Below, piece after piece: positions 13,684 to 24,763 of a stretch of 60,000 bases of DNA. A model generated the notes under the pieces. The model searched no databases. It was given only the letters and a program-made list of their open reading frames with translations, and was not told where the DNA came from. Position numbers and translations under genes: made by a program. Numbering within the stretch: position 1 is the stretch's first letter; each line of letters opens with the position of its first letter. The stretch comes from Membranipora membranacea (Eukaryota; Bryozoa; Gymnolaemata; Cheilostomatida; Membraniporidae), in NCBI GenBank assembly GCA_914767715.1, contig OU612071.1, forward strand, positions 21,327,681 to 21,387,680. The letters are read 5' to 3'.

Positions 13684-14171
13684 GAGAAATACTGAGTAGG
13701 TTCTTCTCTATATGCCTGCCATCTGATGACAAAGAGAGAACTGTAAAACCACTGACTGTGACTGTTGATGTTGTGTTCTGTGAATACTAGGCTTTTTAGC
13801 CTGCTTTTTTTACAGAAAAGGTCAAGTTCTATTTGGGCAGTAGCTTGTTTTATGGAGGAATCACACTAGACCTTATCGTTGTAAAACCCATGTTGCATGC
13901 TAAGACATATATTAGGTGCTGAGCTCAATCCAACACAGATGTGTGGCAGGTGCTGTATGAGACATGGGTTGTACAACGATAAGGTCTAGTGTGATTCCTC
14001 CATAAAACAAGCTACTGCCCATATAGAACTTGACCTTTTCTGTAAAAAAAAGCAGGCTAAAAAGCCTAGTAGTCACAGAAGACAACATCAACAGTCACAG
14101 TCCGTGGTTTTCAGTTCTCTCTTTGTCCTCAGATGGCAGGCATATAGAGGAGAACCTACTCAGTATTTCTC
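13684..14171. repeat. Inverted repeat (foldback element), arms about 210 bp
   Basis: 13684-13893 pairs with 13962-14171 as a reverse complement with a few mismatches and about 70 bp of loop. The loop holds a copy of a motif (GGCAGGTGCTGTATGGGAC-like) also present near 12920. It lies directly beside the 13047-13580 inverted repeat, so the two may be parts of one composite element. Confidence 0.75.
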
Positions 14172-15058
14172 ACTGGCTTGCAAGCTTAAATCTCAAATGA
14201 TATTCAGTCCACATCTGAACTATAATTGCAATGTACAATCAGATTATTCTTTTGGTGCAAGGCAATTTCTATCCACCACTCTGATTCAAATCACACAAGA
14301 AAATCAGTACTCTCTGACTGGTCAGGCATCAGAAAATTCCTTGGATATTTAAAAAAAAAAGTACAATACCAAGCCCACTCTTGGTCTCAGCACATAGTAT
14401 AATGATACATCCCTGAGGATTCATTGGTCCCCTGGCAATTGGGAATGCTAACATTATTTCTTCTTTTTTTTTCACAAAATTCTCAGACAGGAACCCACTG
14501 TGATGAGATTTAGACGCGTTTTGGTAGATTACTGACAAAGATTTCGCTCGTTCCATAACATTGGGGCTATATGAATCTCACTTTGCAACCGGATATCATG
14601 TATGCCTATATCAAGAAACAAATTTTGTTGCTAGTAAGAATAGGACTTATGAACTCTTAGATAGGACCTACATATGTGAATATCAATTGTTAATAAACAA
14701 AGTAGATAAGACTCTAGGTTGTATGTTGTAAATATATTAGGATTCTTCAAATAAAGGGAAGGTAAGTTCACAAATCACGAAAATTACTACATATATATAT
14801 ATAGTTTCAAGTCTAGTAACTAACTAAATCTGAATTGAAATAATCCATCATCAACATGCCATAAAATCAATCCTTATATAATTCCCAAATATTACAAAGT
14901 TTGTGTTGCAGGAGAGTTGATTGATTATGGACATCGACATAGGATACATTCTAATATCGAGTCCACAGCCATGCCCTATCTATGTTGTTGTTAAGAAGTC
15001 ATATTATTAAAAATATTACTTACTCCCATTATTATGACTATCCTTGTCATTTATACAT
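14172..15058. other. No gene seen
   Basis: AT-rich, with short microsatellite-like TA tracts (about 14792-14803). There are no frames with recognisable similarity and no paired splice sites. Confidence 0.4.
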
Positions 15059-15792
15059 ACTTGCCAACCTGTACGCATAAAGCGTTTGTAAACGCTTATT
15101 TGACACTAATTGAGTTTTAAACGCAAAACGCTAGTTGTACTCATTTATGGTTTTCCAAACGCCTGTTCATCTAATTAGGCAATCAAAAACGCATCTTTTA
15201 TCTTAAGTGTTTACTTGGTTGTCATGGTTAAATAATAGTCTAAAAATCTGGTATTGGCTGCAGAAAACAATGATGTTGATTTACAGTTGACTTTTTACCT
15301 GTCCAAGTTTTGCATGAGCCAAATTGCAACTTTTCTTCAATGAGACACAACATAACTAGTAAACCATTGTAGAATATGGTGGTTCTGCCAACTTCAACTT
15401 TTCTTTAATCAGAGTAACAAAGTTGTCTACCTCCTTGTTGGGGTGAGATAACTCAGATCTCCTGCCCCAGTGTTTCAAGGGCAAACCTCGGAGGATGGGC
15501 AAACAGGGTTTCAAATAGCCTGTCTTGTCCAGACAGGCTAGGTTACAAACAACTTCTCATTTATTATTAGCAGATTGCACCTTACAATGCAAAGGGAAAA
15601 AGACTAATGTTGAGTGATCTGCACTCCTATGCTACTAAGGACTACTTACTGTGATAATAGCATTTTTCGCGCGTAGCACGAAAAAATTTTTGGGGCGTTT
15701 TCTGGTCATTTGAGGCACCCTGGAGTTTTGTACTCATTTTTAAGCATTTTGCAAATTTTTGTACTCATTTTGGAAAAATTAGGTTGGCAAGT
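15059..15792. mobile_element. Non-autonomous DNA transposon with short terminal inverted repeats
   Basis: Ends are ACTTGCCAACCT (15059-15070) and AGGTTGGCAAGT (15781-15792), a perfect 12-bp inverted repeat 734 bp apart. The interior has no open frame. It contains a segment (about 15540-15605) similar to part of the element at 20181-20551, suggesting a nested insertion. No obvious target-site duplication was seen. Confidence 0.6.
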
Positions 15793-16519
15793 CTGTTTAT
15801 ATCATTTATATCCCATTATTATTATGGAATTACACACCTGTTCTGGGTTTATGAATTAAGCCTAGTAGACTGTCTTAGTACACATCTCAATATTGTGCCG
15901 GACAACATCTCATGACTGCCTCACAATATTATGTCTTATGAGTCTTCATACACCCATCTTTAGCGACTGGTCCAAGTGTCCTTTCAAAACTTATAAAAAA
16001 AATTCTAATGAATCAATAGCAGTAAAGGGAGGGAATACAATATGAAGATTCTTTAGAATATCGAGTCAAGTACTTAACCAAATGAACTTAAAAACCATAG
16101 GGTTCAGGGCCTTGCAGTTGTACCTAAGTTGTCCTAAGCCCGTTGGTTCAAAAATAACATAATCTTCAAAAACAAATTTGTAATTTAATAAATGTTCATG
16201 ACTATGTATGACTCTTTGTCTTGCATGCACTGTCAGTGTGTTATTGGTACACTTTGCTGGCTGTCAAATGATATTGCAATAAACAAATGCATTGATGTGT
16301 TCTGTAGTTTAGCCTACTCATAATGTATTGCTCTCTTGTTGCTACATCACTATTTTATGCAACAGTACAACTACCAGATAACTGAGCTCATATTTATGAA
16401 CGCCAGGTGCCCAACCTGTAGCATAACCCCAGTTTTTCAAGTGAAACAAACTTGACCTAACTATGCATTAAAATAGTGATTTTTTATTATAGAATTTATG
16501 ACATCACAGACAGACAACA
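15793..16519. other. Upstream region of ALKBH1
   Basis: No gene or strong repeat was found. Presumably it contains the ALKBH1 promoter and 5' UTR; I saw no convincing TATA box at a sensible distance. Confidence 0.4.
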
Positions 16520-19500
16520 ATGGATTCTCCTACAACAGACCTATTCATGCACAGGTTCAAAGAACTGAAGAAAAGGAAACCAGCACCAGACTTGAGTGAA
16601 GTTATCGATTTCTACACCGGGGCGAATGTACATGACAAGGTGAGAACTGGTATTGTAGGAATTTCAATTTCATTTGTCTGTTTTATCCTCAACTGTTGAT
16701 GAGGACAATCTCTCTCGTTATTTTGTCTTCACCACACCTAGACCTCAAGTGACATGTGGTGAACAGGTCATCACATGATATAATATCTTAAGATCGTTGT
16801 GCATTGAAGTGCGAATCATCACTGTCCTGTTGCAGGCAGGCAGGATTCTATCACAACATAGGTATTACTCAATGCCTAAGCAAACAAAATGATAACTTAC
16901 CTTTTGAATGTGACTTCTTTATGTACTATAAATGATGTTACTCTGTTATGCTAAAAGTTTATTTTTTAAATTATAATGCAAAAAGTACTTGAAGTGTATA
17001 AGGTTTTGAATTTTAGTTGTGGCACAGTAACCCCACCAAAGTCAATGTTGTCAGAATCTGTATCAACAATTTCAGGGTCTATCTGGTAGATACAAATTGA
17101 GAACCAATTGAACTATCTCTTACTACAACTTCTTCTTGTGCAGGCTCATCAAGTTGAACCAGTAGACGGTGGATCAGCACACAGCTCAAATACCACAGAA
17201 CTGATACCTGTGGAGAAATTGCAGATCTATGAGTTAAACTCTGTACCTGGTAAGTCAGCATCCTCCCAACATCTCTCGGGTTTCAAATGACTTATTACTT
17301 CTCCAGCACCAGCTCATGTACAACTAGGATGATACTGTAGAATTAATTTGGTAGCCAGTATCATATAACTATAACTGGCCTATATTTTGACTCAGTATCC
17401 CCCCCCCCAGATTTTTGGCCACTCAATACTTATACACTTACCGATCTTTGATGCCGGCTGACGACTCATATTCGTAACACCAAATTTGTAATCTGAAACA
17501 TAGAAAAATGACTCTACAACAACTAAGTAGTATAGTTGTCAACCATATGGGGTCTCGAGTCTTGGGTTTTCAGTTAGTGTTTAGGACTACCCAAAGACCA
17601 ATCCATTGTCACCCAGGTACAGATAAAGTTGTGTCAGATTTGCATGGTAAAAAACTGCAAAGCTCTACTTGGCATGCATTATCGATGGTTGAGAGAGTGT
17701 CTCATATAAGAAGTGAATAAATAAGAGTCACCTTCCCTTGTGGGAGACACTCTTTCCACCGTCAATAATTCATGCCAAGTAGAGCACTGAATTTTTTTAC
17801 CATGCAAATCATAAGAAACTGGTCTTTTTGTAGCCTTCAAAAAGTAGCTGTTTCCATAATGATCATGATCTATTTTGTAGGAGCTCTCTTTCTCTGTAAC
17901 CCTTTCACAGCTGACTTCAGACGTTATCTGATAGCCCGCTGTCTCTCTGATTATCCACTCAAACCAAATATCACAAATCTGGATGCTGCCGGTAGAAAAT
18001 TTGACGATTTATGGCAAAGCGCAAATTGCCCAACAACAGATAGTGAGACTGCAATGTAAGTGATTTTTTCAGTATGTAAATTATATCTGTTGTCAGATTT
18101 ACACAGGGGGCGACAAGTTTCGGAGACTTCAGGAAATTATCTTAGATAGCTTTAAATTAATGATGAGTCGGAGTGAACGGGTTCTAATTTTTATGACTAT
18201 TTTGTATTGAAGAGCACAGAAAGAATTGAGAAAATTGCGATGGACAACACTTGGATATCATTACGATTGGACTAAAAAGGTAAAGTTTTTGCCGAATCAT
18301 AGATGTTTTTCAATTTTAACTAGAATAGATGGAGTAAGATTAGACCTAGTCCCAGCCGCCATATTTGACACCTGTTGCCAATGAAATTTAATCACGAGAG
18401 TAACTGCAATGTCTAAATTTTGTCAGTGGGCCCTCCAAACTTGAAATTGAATTGACGTTACAGGTTACAAGTTATGTTTGTTTTTATCTTTGAATAAATG
18501 ACTGTCTGTGGACTCAAGTGTGGGACCAGCATGTTCCCCATCGTTCAGTGCTTGGTAATTATGGGTTTCCCTTTGCACCTTTGTAGATGTTAACCTGAAC
18601 AAAAAAAATTTGGGCTGGGCACTGGTAATCATTGTAGGCATAATACTATATCTAGACTGGGATTCAGTCCATTAATTTGGGGTTATCTACTCAGCAAACA
18701 AAACCAAACATGAACAGAAAATTCCCCACAACAACAAACCACAATACATCAGCCAATCAAACCAAAACACAAGCACATGAATCTACTCAGAAATACGCAA
18801 TGGTGATACATGAGTAGATAACTCCACAGAAGCAATATCCAACTCTACCCATAATCCAGACAAGATACCATTTTTGGCCGGAATCCCCGGCTCTACAGTA
18901 CCGGTTACTAGTACTATACAAATTTGTAGTCTCTGCAGTGAAATGTTATGTTGTTTTTAAATCTCAAAGCAGACACCGCCATGGAAATCATAACTGTATT
19001 GTATGTGGTTCCTCAGTAATATTGAATGTTTATTAGTCTACGCTACAGCTCCCCTCGAGTTCATCATGAGATACATCTTCTGACTGACAATAATTGATGC
19101 GATTACCACATATAATTAAGGAATGATTGGTAGCGGTTTATGATCCGGATATCTTTTTTTCTTCACTGATAGATATATGACAGAGATTTGCTAGGCGAGT
19201 TCCCACCCGACTTATCATACATATCAAAGTATATATTAGACACAGTACTCGGTAGTAAGGTGCGTTTTACTCCAGAGGCGGCAATAGTTAACTATTATCA
19301 CCTAGACTCCGCATTATCTGGGCACACAGACCACAGTGAGTTTGATCTCACAGCTCCACTCATATCAATCAGGTTAGTGGCCATAAAATATCTGTCCATA
19401 TCTGCGGTGATAAATTTGTTTTATATATTATTTGGATATCAGAGTTGTCCAACTACAAGTTCAATGGGAGCAAAACTCCATGCCTCTGATACAAAACATA

Positions 19501-21162
19501 AAATGATTGTTATTAGGCTGCCTACAATAAATTGACTGTCGGGCTAGATTACCTCCAAATATTTTTCTGAAAATTTTTATTGCTGTTCAGTAAAATTATT
19601 CCCCAGACCTATCCAAAAAGAAATATGCAAAAGGTACTTTATTGCAATCCGAATATCTACCTTTCTTTGTGATTGCCAAATATAACATTACTTGTCGGTT
19701 GTAAATGCTCTGTGACATAGTTTTGGAATTGAGCAATCATCTGGCTTCCATCAAGTCAGATTAAATTTTGCAGCTGAGCTATCTATTTAGACTGAAGTCA
19801 TCGCCAGAGATTATTATATTAGTAATATGAAAATGTTTAGTGAGTCTCAGCATAAAATTTCAATATAAAACCGTGATCAACAAGTATCAAACTGTCAGCA
19901 TTTATAACAGATTAAATATTTGACTCTGACGCAAATTTGTTTTAAAACAAAATTAATATTGAAAGGTTAAAAATATTAGGTTGTTCATTTAGGTACACAA
20001 TCTGATATCTTGTTTGATTAAGTGTATGTGTGTGGCCTTGCTTGTTTGTCTTTGTACTCTAGCCAAGCTCATTGCTTAAAAGATATTTTGCATCAACCTT
20101 GTCTGCAAACTTTTACTTCAAATTAGTCGATCATGTCTTTTTCTGTATCAATAAGGTCATTGCTGTAAATTCAACTTAGTGCAACCAAGGTTTCAAACAA
20201 CTTCTCATTGATGGCCATTGATTAATAGCAGATTGCACCTTCTGCATGGGGAAAAAGACAAAATATAATTCGGATGATTATTCAGCCAGAATTCTTGTGA
20301 AACATTTCTTCCATCAGGCACTCAAACTCAGCTAAAATAGAAAACCACAGAGCAGTTTCCTGTTCCTGTTATTATTTAGCCTGTGCTCTATCATCATTAC
20401 AGCAATGTCTTGGAACCTCCCCTAAACTGAAGTGTTACCCTGCTTAGAGTCAGCAACTACTTTGAGTTTTGCATCGCGTAATGCACAAAGCTGATGCTGC
20501 CCAGCACATTATTTGCTACCCATTAATGCATTGCTGCGAAACCTTGGTTGCCCTTTAATTTATTGTATAATTGTTGTTGCAGTTTTGGACTTCTGTGCAT
20601 ATTTATGATCGGAGGGCAGACTAAATCACAGATACCCGAGGCTTTGTATCTCAGAGACGGAGATGTTATCATAATGTCTGGAGCGGCCCGGATGTCTTAT
20701 CACGCTGTGCCTAAGGTCTTACCTTCAATACCAGCAGACTCCCTACACTCTGAAAGGACAACAGAGGGCCCCTCAAATAATGGCTCCAGATATGGGACAG
20801 TTAGTAATGGGCACCATCATAACATGCAGACTAGTAGTCACATCAATACAAGTGAGGGAGGTTGTGATTTAGTTGAATCCGAGGACATGTTATCGGGAAG
20901 TGCATCCACTAAAAAACGAACTGGCATGACAACCTTAGGTGATGAGTCAGATAAAAAACGGTCCAAGTCAGAATGTGACGCCGCTGACGTTAAATGTACT
21001 GGTCTTATGGAAAAAGATGCTGACAATGAATTCTGGGAACCATTTGAGAAATATTTAGAGACTTCACGGATTAATATCAATGTGAGACAAATGTTTGCAC
21101 CTGGTACAGGTCCGGATGATTATATCTGGCCCACCATTGATCCACATCAAACAAATACATGA
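16520..21162 (+). CDS. ALKBH1: ALKBH1, Fe(II)/2-oxoglutarate-dependent nucleic acid dioxygenase
   Basis: Six exons with canonical splice sites and consistent phases: 16520-16639, 17144-17249, 17881-18055, 18213-18279, 19173-19372 and 20583-21162, giving 415 residues (human protein 389). Family landmarks appear in order: FTADFRRYLIARCLSDYPLKPN-type N-terminal helices, LRKLRWTTLGYHYDWTKK, NYYHLDSALSGHTDHSE with the iron-binding HxD (HTD), the FGLLCIFMIGG strand, DGDVIIMSGAARMSYHAVPKVLP with the second iron-binding His, and NINVRQ with the 2-oxoglutarate-binding Arg. All catalytic residues are present, so it should be active. The linker between the SYHAVP block and the NVRQ block is long, about 130 residues, Ser/Lys-rich and probably disordered. 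ALKBH1 proteins demethylate tRNA and other nucleic acids in nucleus and mitochondria. Introns 2, 4 and 5 contain hairpin/MITE elements. Confidence 0.95.
17637..17810. repeat. Hairpin element in ALKBH1 intron 2
   Basis: A segment of about 68 bp starting GATTTGCATGGTA is repeated in inverse orientation ending TACCATGCAAATC at 17810, with a loop of about 35 bp. Arms are imperfect but clear (shared CTCTACTTGGCATG / CATGCCAAGTAGAG). It lies 70 bp upstream of exon 3. Confidence 0.7.
18682..18822. mobile_element. Small MITE-like element in ALKBH1 intron 4
   Basis: GTTATCTACTCA at 18682 and TGAGTAGATAAC at 18811-18822 form a perfect 12-bp terminal inverted repeat around 141 bp of non-coding A/C-rich sequence. 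Confidence 0.5.
20181..20551. mobile_element. MITE-like element just upstream of ALKBH1 exon 6
   Basis: GCAACCAAGGTTTC (20181-20194) and GAAACCTTGGTTGC (20538-20551) are perfect 14-bp terminal inverted repeats. The interior is non-coding and part of it matches 15540-15605. The right end is only 31 bp from the exon 6 acceptor, so the element provides or closely borders the branch point and polypyrimidine tract. Confidence 0.7.
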
Positions 21163-21341
21163 ATTATGTTCTATTTTATTTTTATATTCCCATGAAATTA
21201 TTATTATGAATGTTATTGTCAGACGAAAACATTGATAATAGCAAAGAAATCATAGAATGCATCACTTTCAAATTTCACTTCATCATAGTGTCAGGTAAAG
21301 TGTTCGAGCTAGCATCAGTCCTTGAAGTTTCTTTGGATGGC

Positions 21342-22143
21342 CTAGAGCAGACTGGTAAGCCAGGTAACTAACAATGTTACAGGTATAATGATTGTAGCCA
21401 TGCTGATTGTTGACATAGTTGCTAAGTTACAGTGATCAGCGGTGCAGCAGTAAATAGATGTACCCACTCCCACCATTGATGCAGATTCCACACATGATTT
21501 AGCACATTCCCTTGTCAGATAGCTCGGCTTACCACCTGGTGTACTTATCGTTAAAATCTTCTACAAGAAACACAAAACATTTCGGCTCAATATTTCTATC
21601 CTGGTAGTGATTGCCTCCGTCTATCAAAACAACCTGACCTATCCTAGAAGCCTTAAGTTATTTCTGTTAGCAAGGCCGAGCATTATATTTAGACTTCATT
21701 GCTTCTTTGTTTGCACTCATCACTACAGTAGTGTCAAGGATTTATTCCCCTTCTCGAATGATCTTACTTAGCTGTTTCAAGTTAGTTTCTAAAGGGTAAG
21801 AAAGAGGCTGGCTCAGTTACCTGTTCCACATGTTTCAGACTAGAAAGAAAAAAATCTTTCAGACTGACCCATTAGTCTGTTTGCATCATAATAAATTTTG
21901 TTGGTTTTTCAAGCACAATTACAAGTTATGTTTCCTGAGTTGTCTAACCCTGCATATTAGTTGATCAGCCAGACAAGCTGTAGAATTGACAGTATCAGGA
22001 AGGGCATTATCACATGTGTTCTCATCTGTGGTTCCCTCTGAGCTGCATTGATAACATGATCTAGGGCTAACAGTTTGAACTTGAGCTATCGTACCAGATA
22101 TAGCTAACAGAGTGATGAATATTAATGACTGTCTAAGGTGCAT
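21342..22143 (-). CDS. Ly6/uPAR (three-finger) GPI-anchored protein
   Basis: Two minus-strand exons: 22143-21949 (ATG start, 65 codons, GTTAGA donor) and 21560-21342 (after CTTGTAG, ending in TAG), joined in phase 0 to give 137 residues. Residues 1-20 are a signal peptide (IFITLLAISGTIAQ). The mature part has the Ly6 cysteine layout: CYQCSSEG, ENTCDN, ACLADQLICR, RECAKSCVE, then the diagnostic end YCCTADHCN. The last ~24 residues are hydrophobic (TIIIPVTLLVTWLTSLL), as expected for replacement by a GPI anchor. One N-glycosylation site (NST) lies in the first finger. Such proteins are displayed on the cell surface and act as ligands, receptors or adhesion and septate-junction factors; which applies here cannot be told. 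The gene is tail-to-tail with ALKBH1, 180 bp apart. Confidence 0.88.
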
Positions 22144-24763
22144 CTACAAAAAATCAGAAGAGAACTCTGTAAATTACTGCGAACAGGCTTTGTACTGATC
22201 TAATCACATACATTGAAACATGCACCCAGGCCATTGCTTCACATCAAAAACTAAATCATTTGGACCATCTAACTTTTTTTTCTCAGTGGTTAGGCATAAA
22301 CTGTCATTATTACAAACAAACAAATGGCAATTTCGTCATCATCAAACAATTCATTACATCGCTAACACTGTATGATTTTCACAAACCACCTATCGTCATA
22401 AAGGACACCGAAAATAATCAAAAAGTTATTTTTGCCTTCCAGCCTCACTGCTGCCTTGTGGATAAATTTTTTTTAGATGGAGACTTCTTTTTTCACCCTT
22501 ATGTCTACAACCTGAGAAAAGGTCTCTCAAAATGTAGCAGATGTTTAAAATAGCGGTTGAACATTTAATATTGCTCTCACCTTGTATGGCAAAACAGAAG
22601 AAACAGTGATCAAGTTCTGGACAAATTAATTCATTTGATAATCAGTGTAATAATCTCTAAATTTGCTGCGGCCTCAGAAACAGTGATCTTGCTGTGTTGT
22701 CAACCTTGAGGTAACTGTTTCAACTTAGCTCCAGATTAATATGTTGACCCTAATGGAATTACTCAAAATGTTACCTGAATCACGTTTCATTCACGGATCA
22801 TTTTAATCAAATATGATAATCTTAACATTCAAAGACATGATTGTTTGATGATGCTGTAACACACAGTTTGTTGTTAGATTATCCTGTTTGACACTAAACA
22901 TCTGGCGCTTGTTTAAAGCATACTTCATCCCAGACCAAGTCCGGTCCGTTCGCCTGCATTCGGAGTTGCTCCCCATCCACTGGCCACACATGGCCAGTGG
23001 AACAGCAGCAACTAGTAAGCAGGCAAACTGGATCAAAATTGTTCTTACTTCACCATCTCACTCTAAACCACACAAGTTTTTGACATGATTTCCTCTACGT
23101 TTCAGCCAACAACCTGACAGAGAGAAACACACTGCAGATTGTTTGCAAAAATAACCGCAATCACTCAGAACGAAATAGAATCACTAAGCTGAAATTCAAT
23201 TTTTTAAATAAAGGGCTCTAACCATGATCTTTCTGATGCCTCTCTTGTGTTACCCTTGCCATAGAATGATGGCAAACATGTACATTGGACCATATTTATA
23301 GTCTCACACGAACATCATGTTTGAATGTTGTGCCAGTACCAAATCAGGGATAACTGCCGTCACATTGATCTTGAAGCATGCCCACTCCTGACAATCTTAC
23401 ACTTACATGATGATGGGGCTGAATCCCTGTCTCACGTCGCATATCACTCTAAGGTGGAAAGCGCGCCTGGAAAAAAATATATAATTGAAGACCCTAAGCT
23501 ATTCTATCAACAATCAGAGTTGCCTCCTTTTTTTCCAAGAAAGCACAACTACACACTGTAAAACGATTTTTATGCCGCCTGTATTAAATGCTACCGAAGG
23601 TCATGCTTCGCATATGATACTGCCTGCCTGTTTTAAGGCCCCCAAGATAAAGCTACCCAATCAGTTGCTAAAAAGTTTTGGAGACAATTAAATACTTTAT
23701 AACGGTTTGGTTCAAAACATGTGAATACACATAAAAATCATGCCATTGAATTAGTTTGCAACTTTCCACTGAAGGCCTTTCGATGGGACCCTACTGCCCA
23801 AGCCCTTCTCAATGCAAGTTTTATTAAGTGCATAACAAAGTGCATGTCCTTCCCCAAAGCCACTATCACAAAGAATAGTCAGTCAGTCAGCTAAGGTAAT
23901 GTTATTAGATATTTTAAGTTCAGGGAAGCGTTAGTGGACTTGTAGCTGCAAAATAAAATAATTTAAAACTGGTAACTAACCGGTATGTCATTTCTTTTTG
24001 GAGAAATGGTATCAGCATTGAGTTAGCAAGAGCAATAAAGTATTGTCATTGCCTCCCTTGGCCGGCAATAACTAGACACATCTGTGGTGTTGCTTGTAAT
24101 TGCATTGGCTATCAGTATGTGAATTACCATGTCTATTATTAGCAAACGAAACTGTATGACCTTGACATTGAACAAGTGATAATAGGAATAAACTTATATA
24201 GTAACATATTACAATTATTGTCAGTAACAACTCATCTCGAAGGCTTTTCACGATGTGACAAAAACTTAAGTGGCCAAAAAAAGAAAGGCACTATTTACCT
24301 ATCTTCTGTTACTTAATTAGCAGCAATAATAGGAAAAATTCAAATATTAACTATACCCATGAAGTGTTGCATTAGAATTTTCTTAAACCTTTTCATAGTA
24401 ATTCCATTTAGCGGATAGTATATTGCAATTTTATTATTTAGAAAAAGTGCAATAATAATCATTGCCTATTAGTGGTTATGGTAAAATTCTTTGTGATGTA
24501 CATAAAACTTACAATAACATATGTAGGTGACAAATAAAAATGTGTTTGTTGAAAATCGGCCACATATTTTTTTCTGTGCCAAAATGTGCTCTATAATAAT
24601 ATTATTGGATTTGGACTGGTTGAAATTTATATTAGATATCACAAATGAGTTAACAGTGAATAAATCGAAAGTGAAATTGTTTGGTAGAATGTGTCGTCAA
24701 GCGTAGGTAACAATAACTTTACTTAATTATCTAAGCTTACGTAACTTCAAGGGATCTGCTGTT
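22144..24763. other. Intergenic region without a recognisable gene
   Basis: Open frames here lack ATG starts, family similarity or usable splice sites. A minus-strand frame near 23036-22803 begins with a hydrophobic signal-like stretch but has no ATG and no Cys pattern after it. A short perfect palindrome (CCACTGGCCA, loop CACA, TGGCCAGTGG) lies at 22978-23001. Confidence 0.4.

Noticed and set aside
13404-13732. 90-codon frames with repeated CLYFANVQYQPP-like phrases
   Set aside because: They are translations of the inverted repeat modules (CATTGGCAAAGTA...), not a protein-coding gene.
22803-23036. Minus-strand frame with a signal-peptide-like start (ACLLVAAVPLAMCG)
   Set aside because: No ATG, no coherent downstream domain and no splice-joined partner; the palindrome at 22978-23001 accounts for part of it.
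23325-23691. Two overlapping plus-strand frames of about 70-78 codons
   Set aside because: No recognisable domain, initiation context or splice sites; composition like surrounding non-coding DNA.
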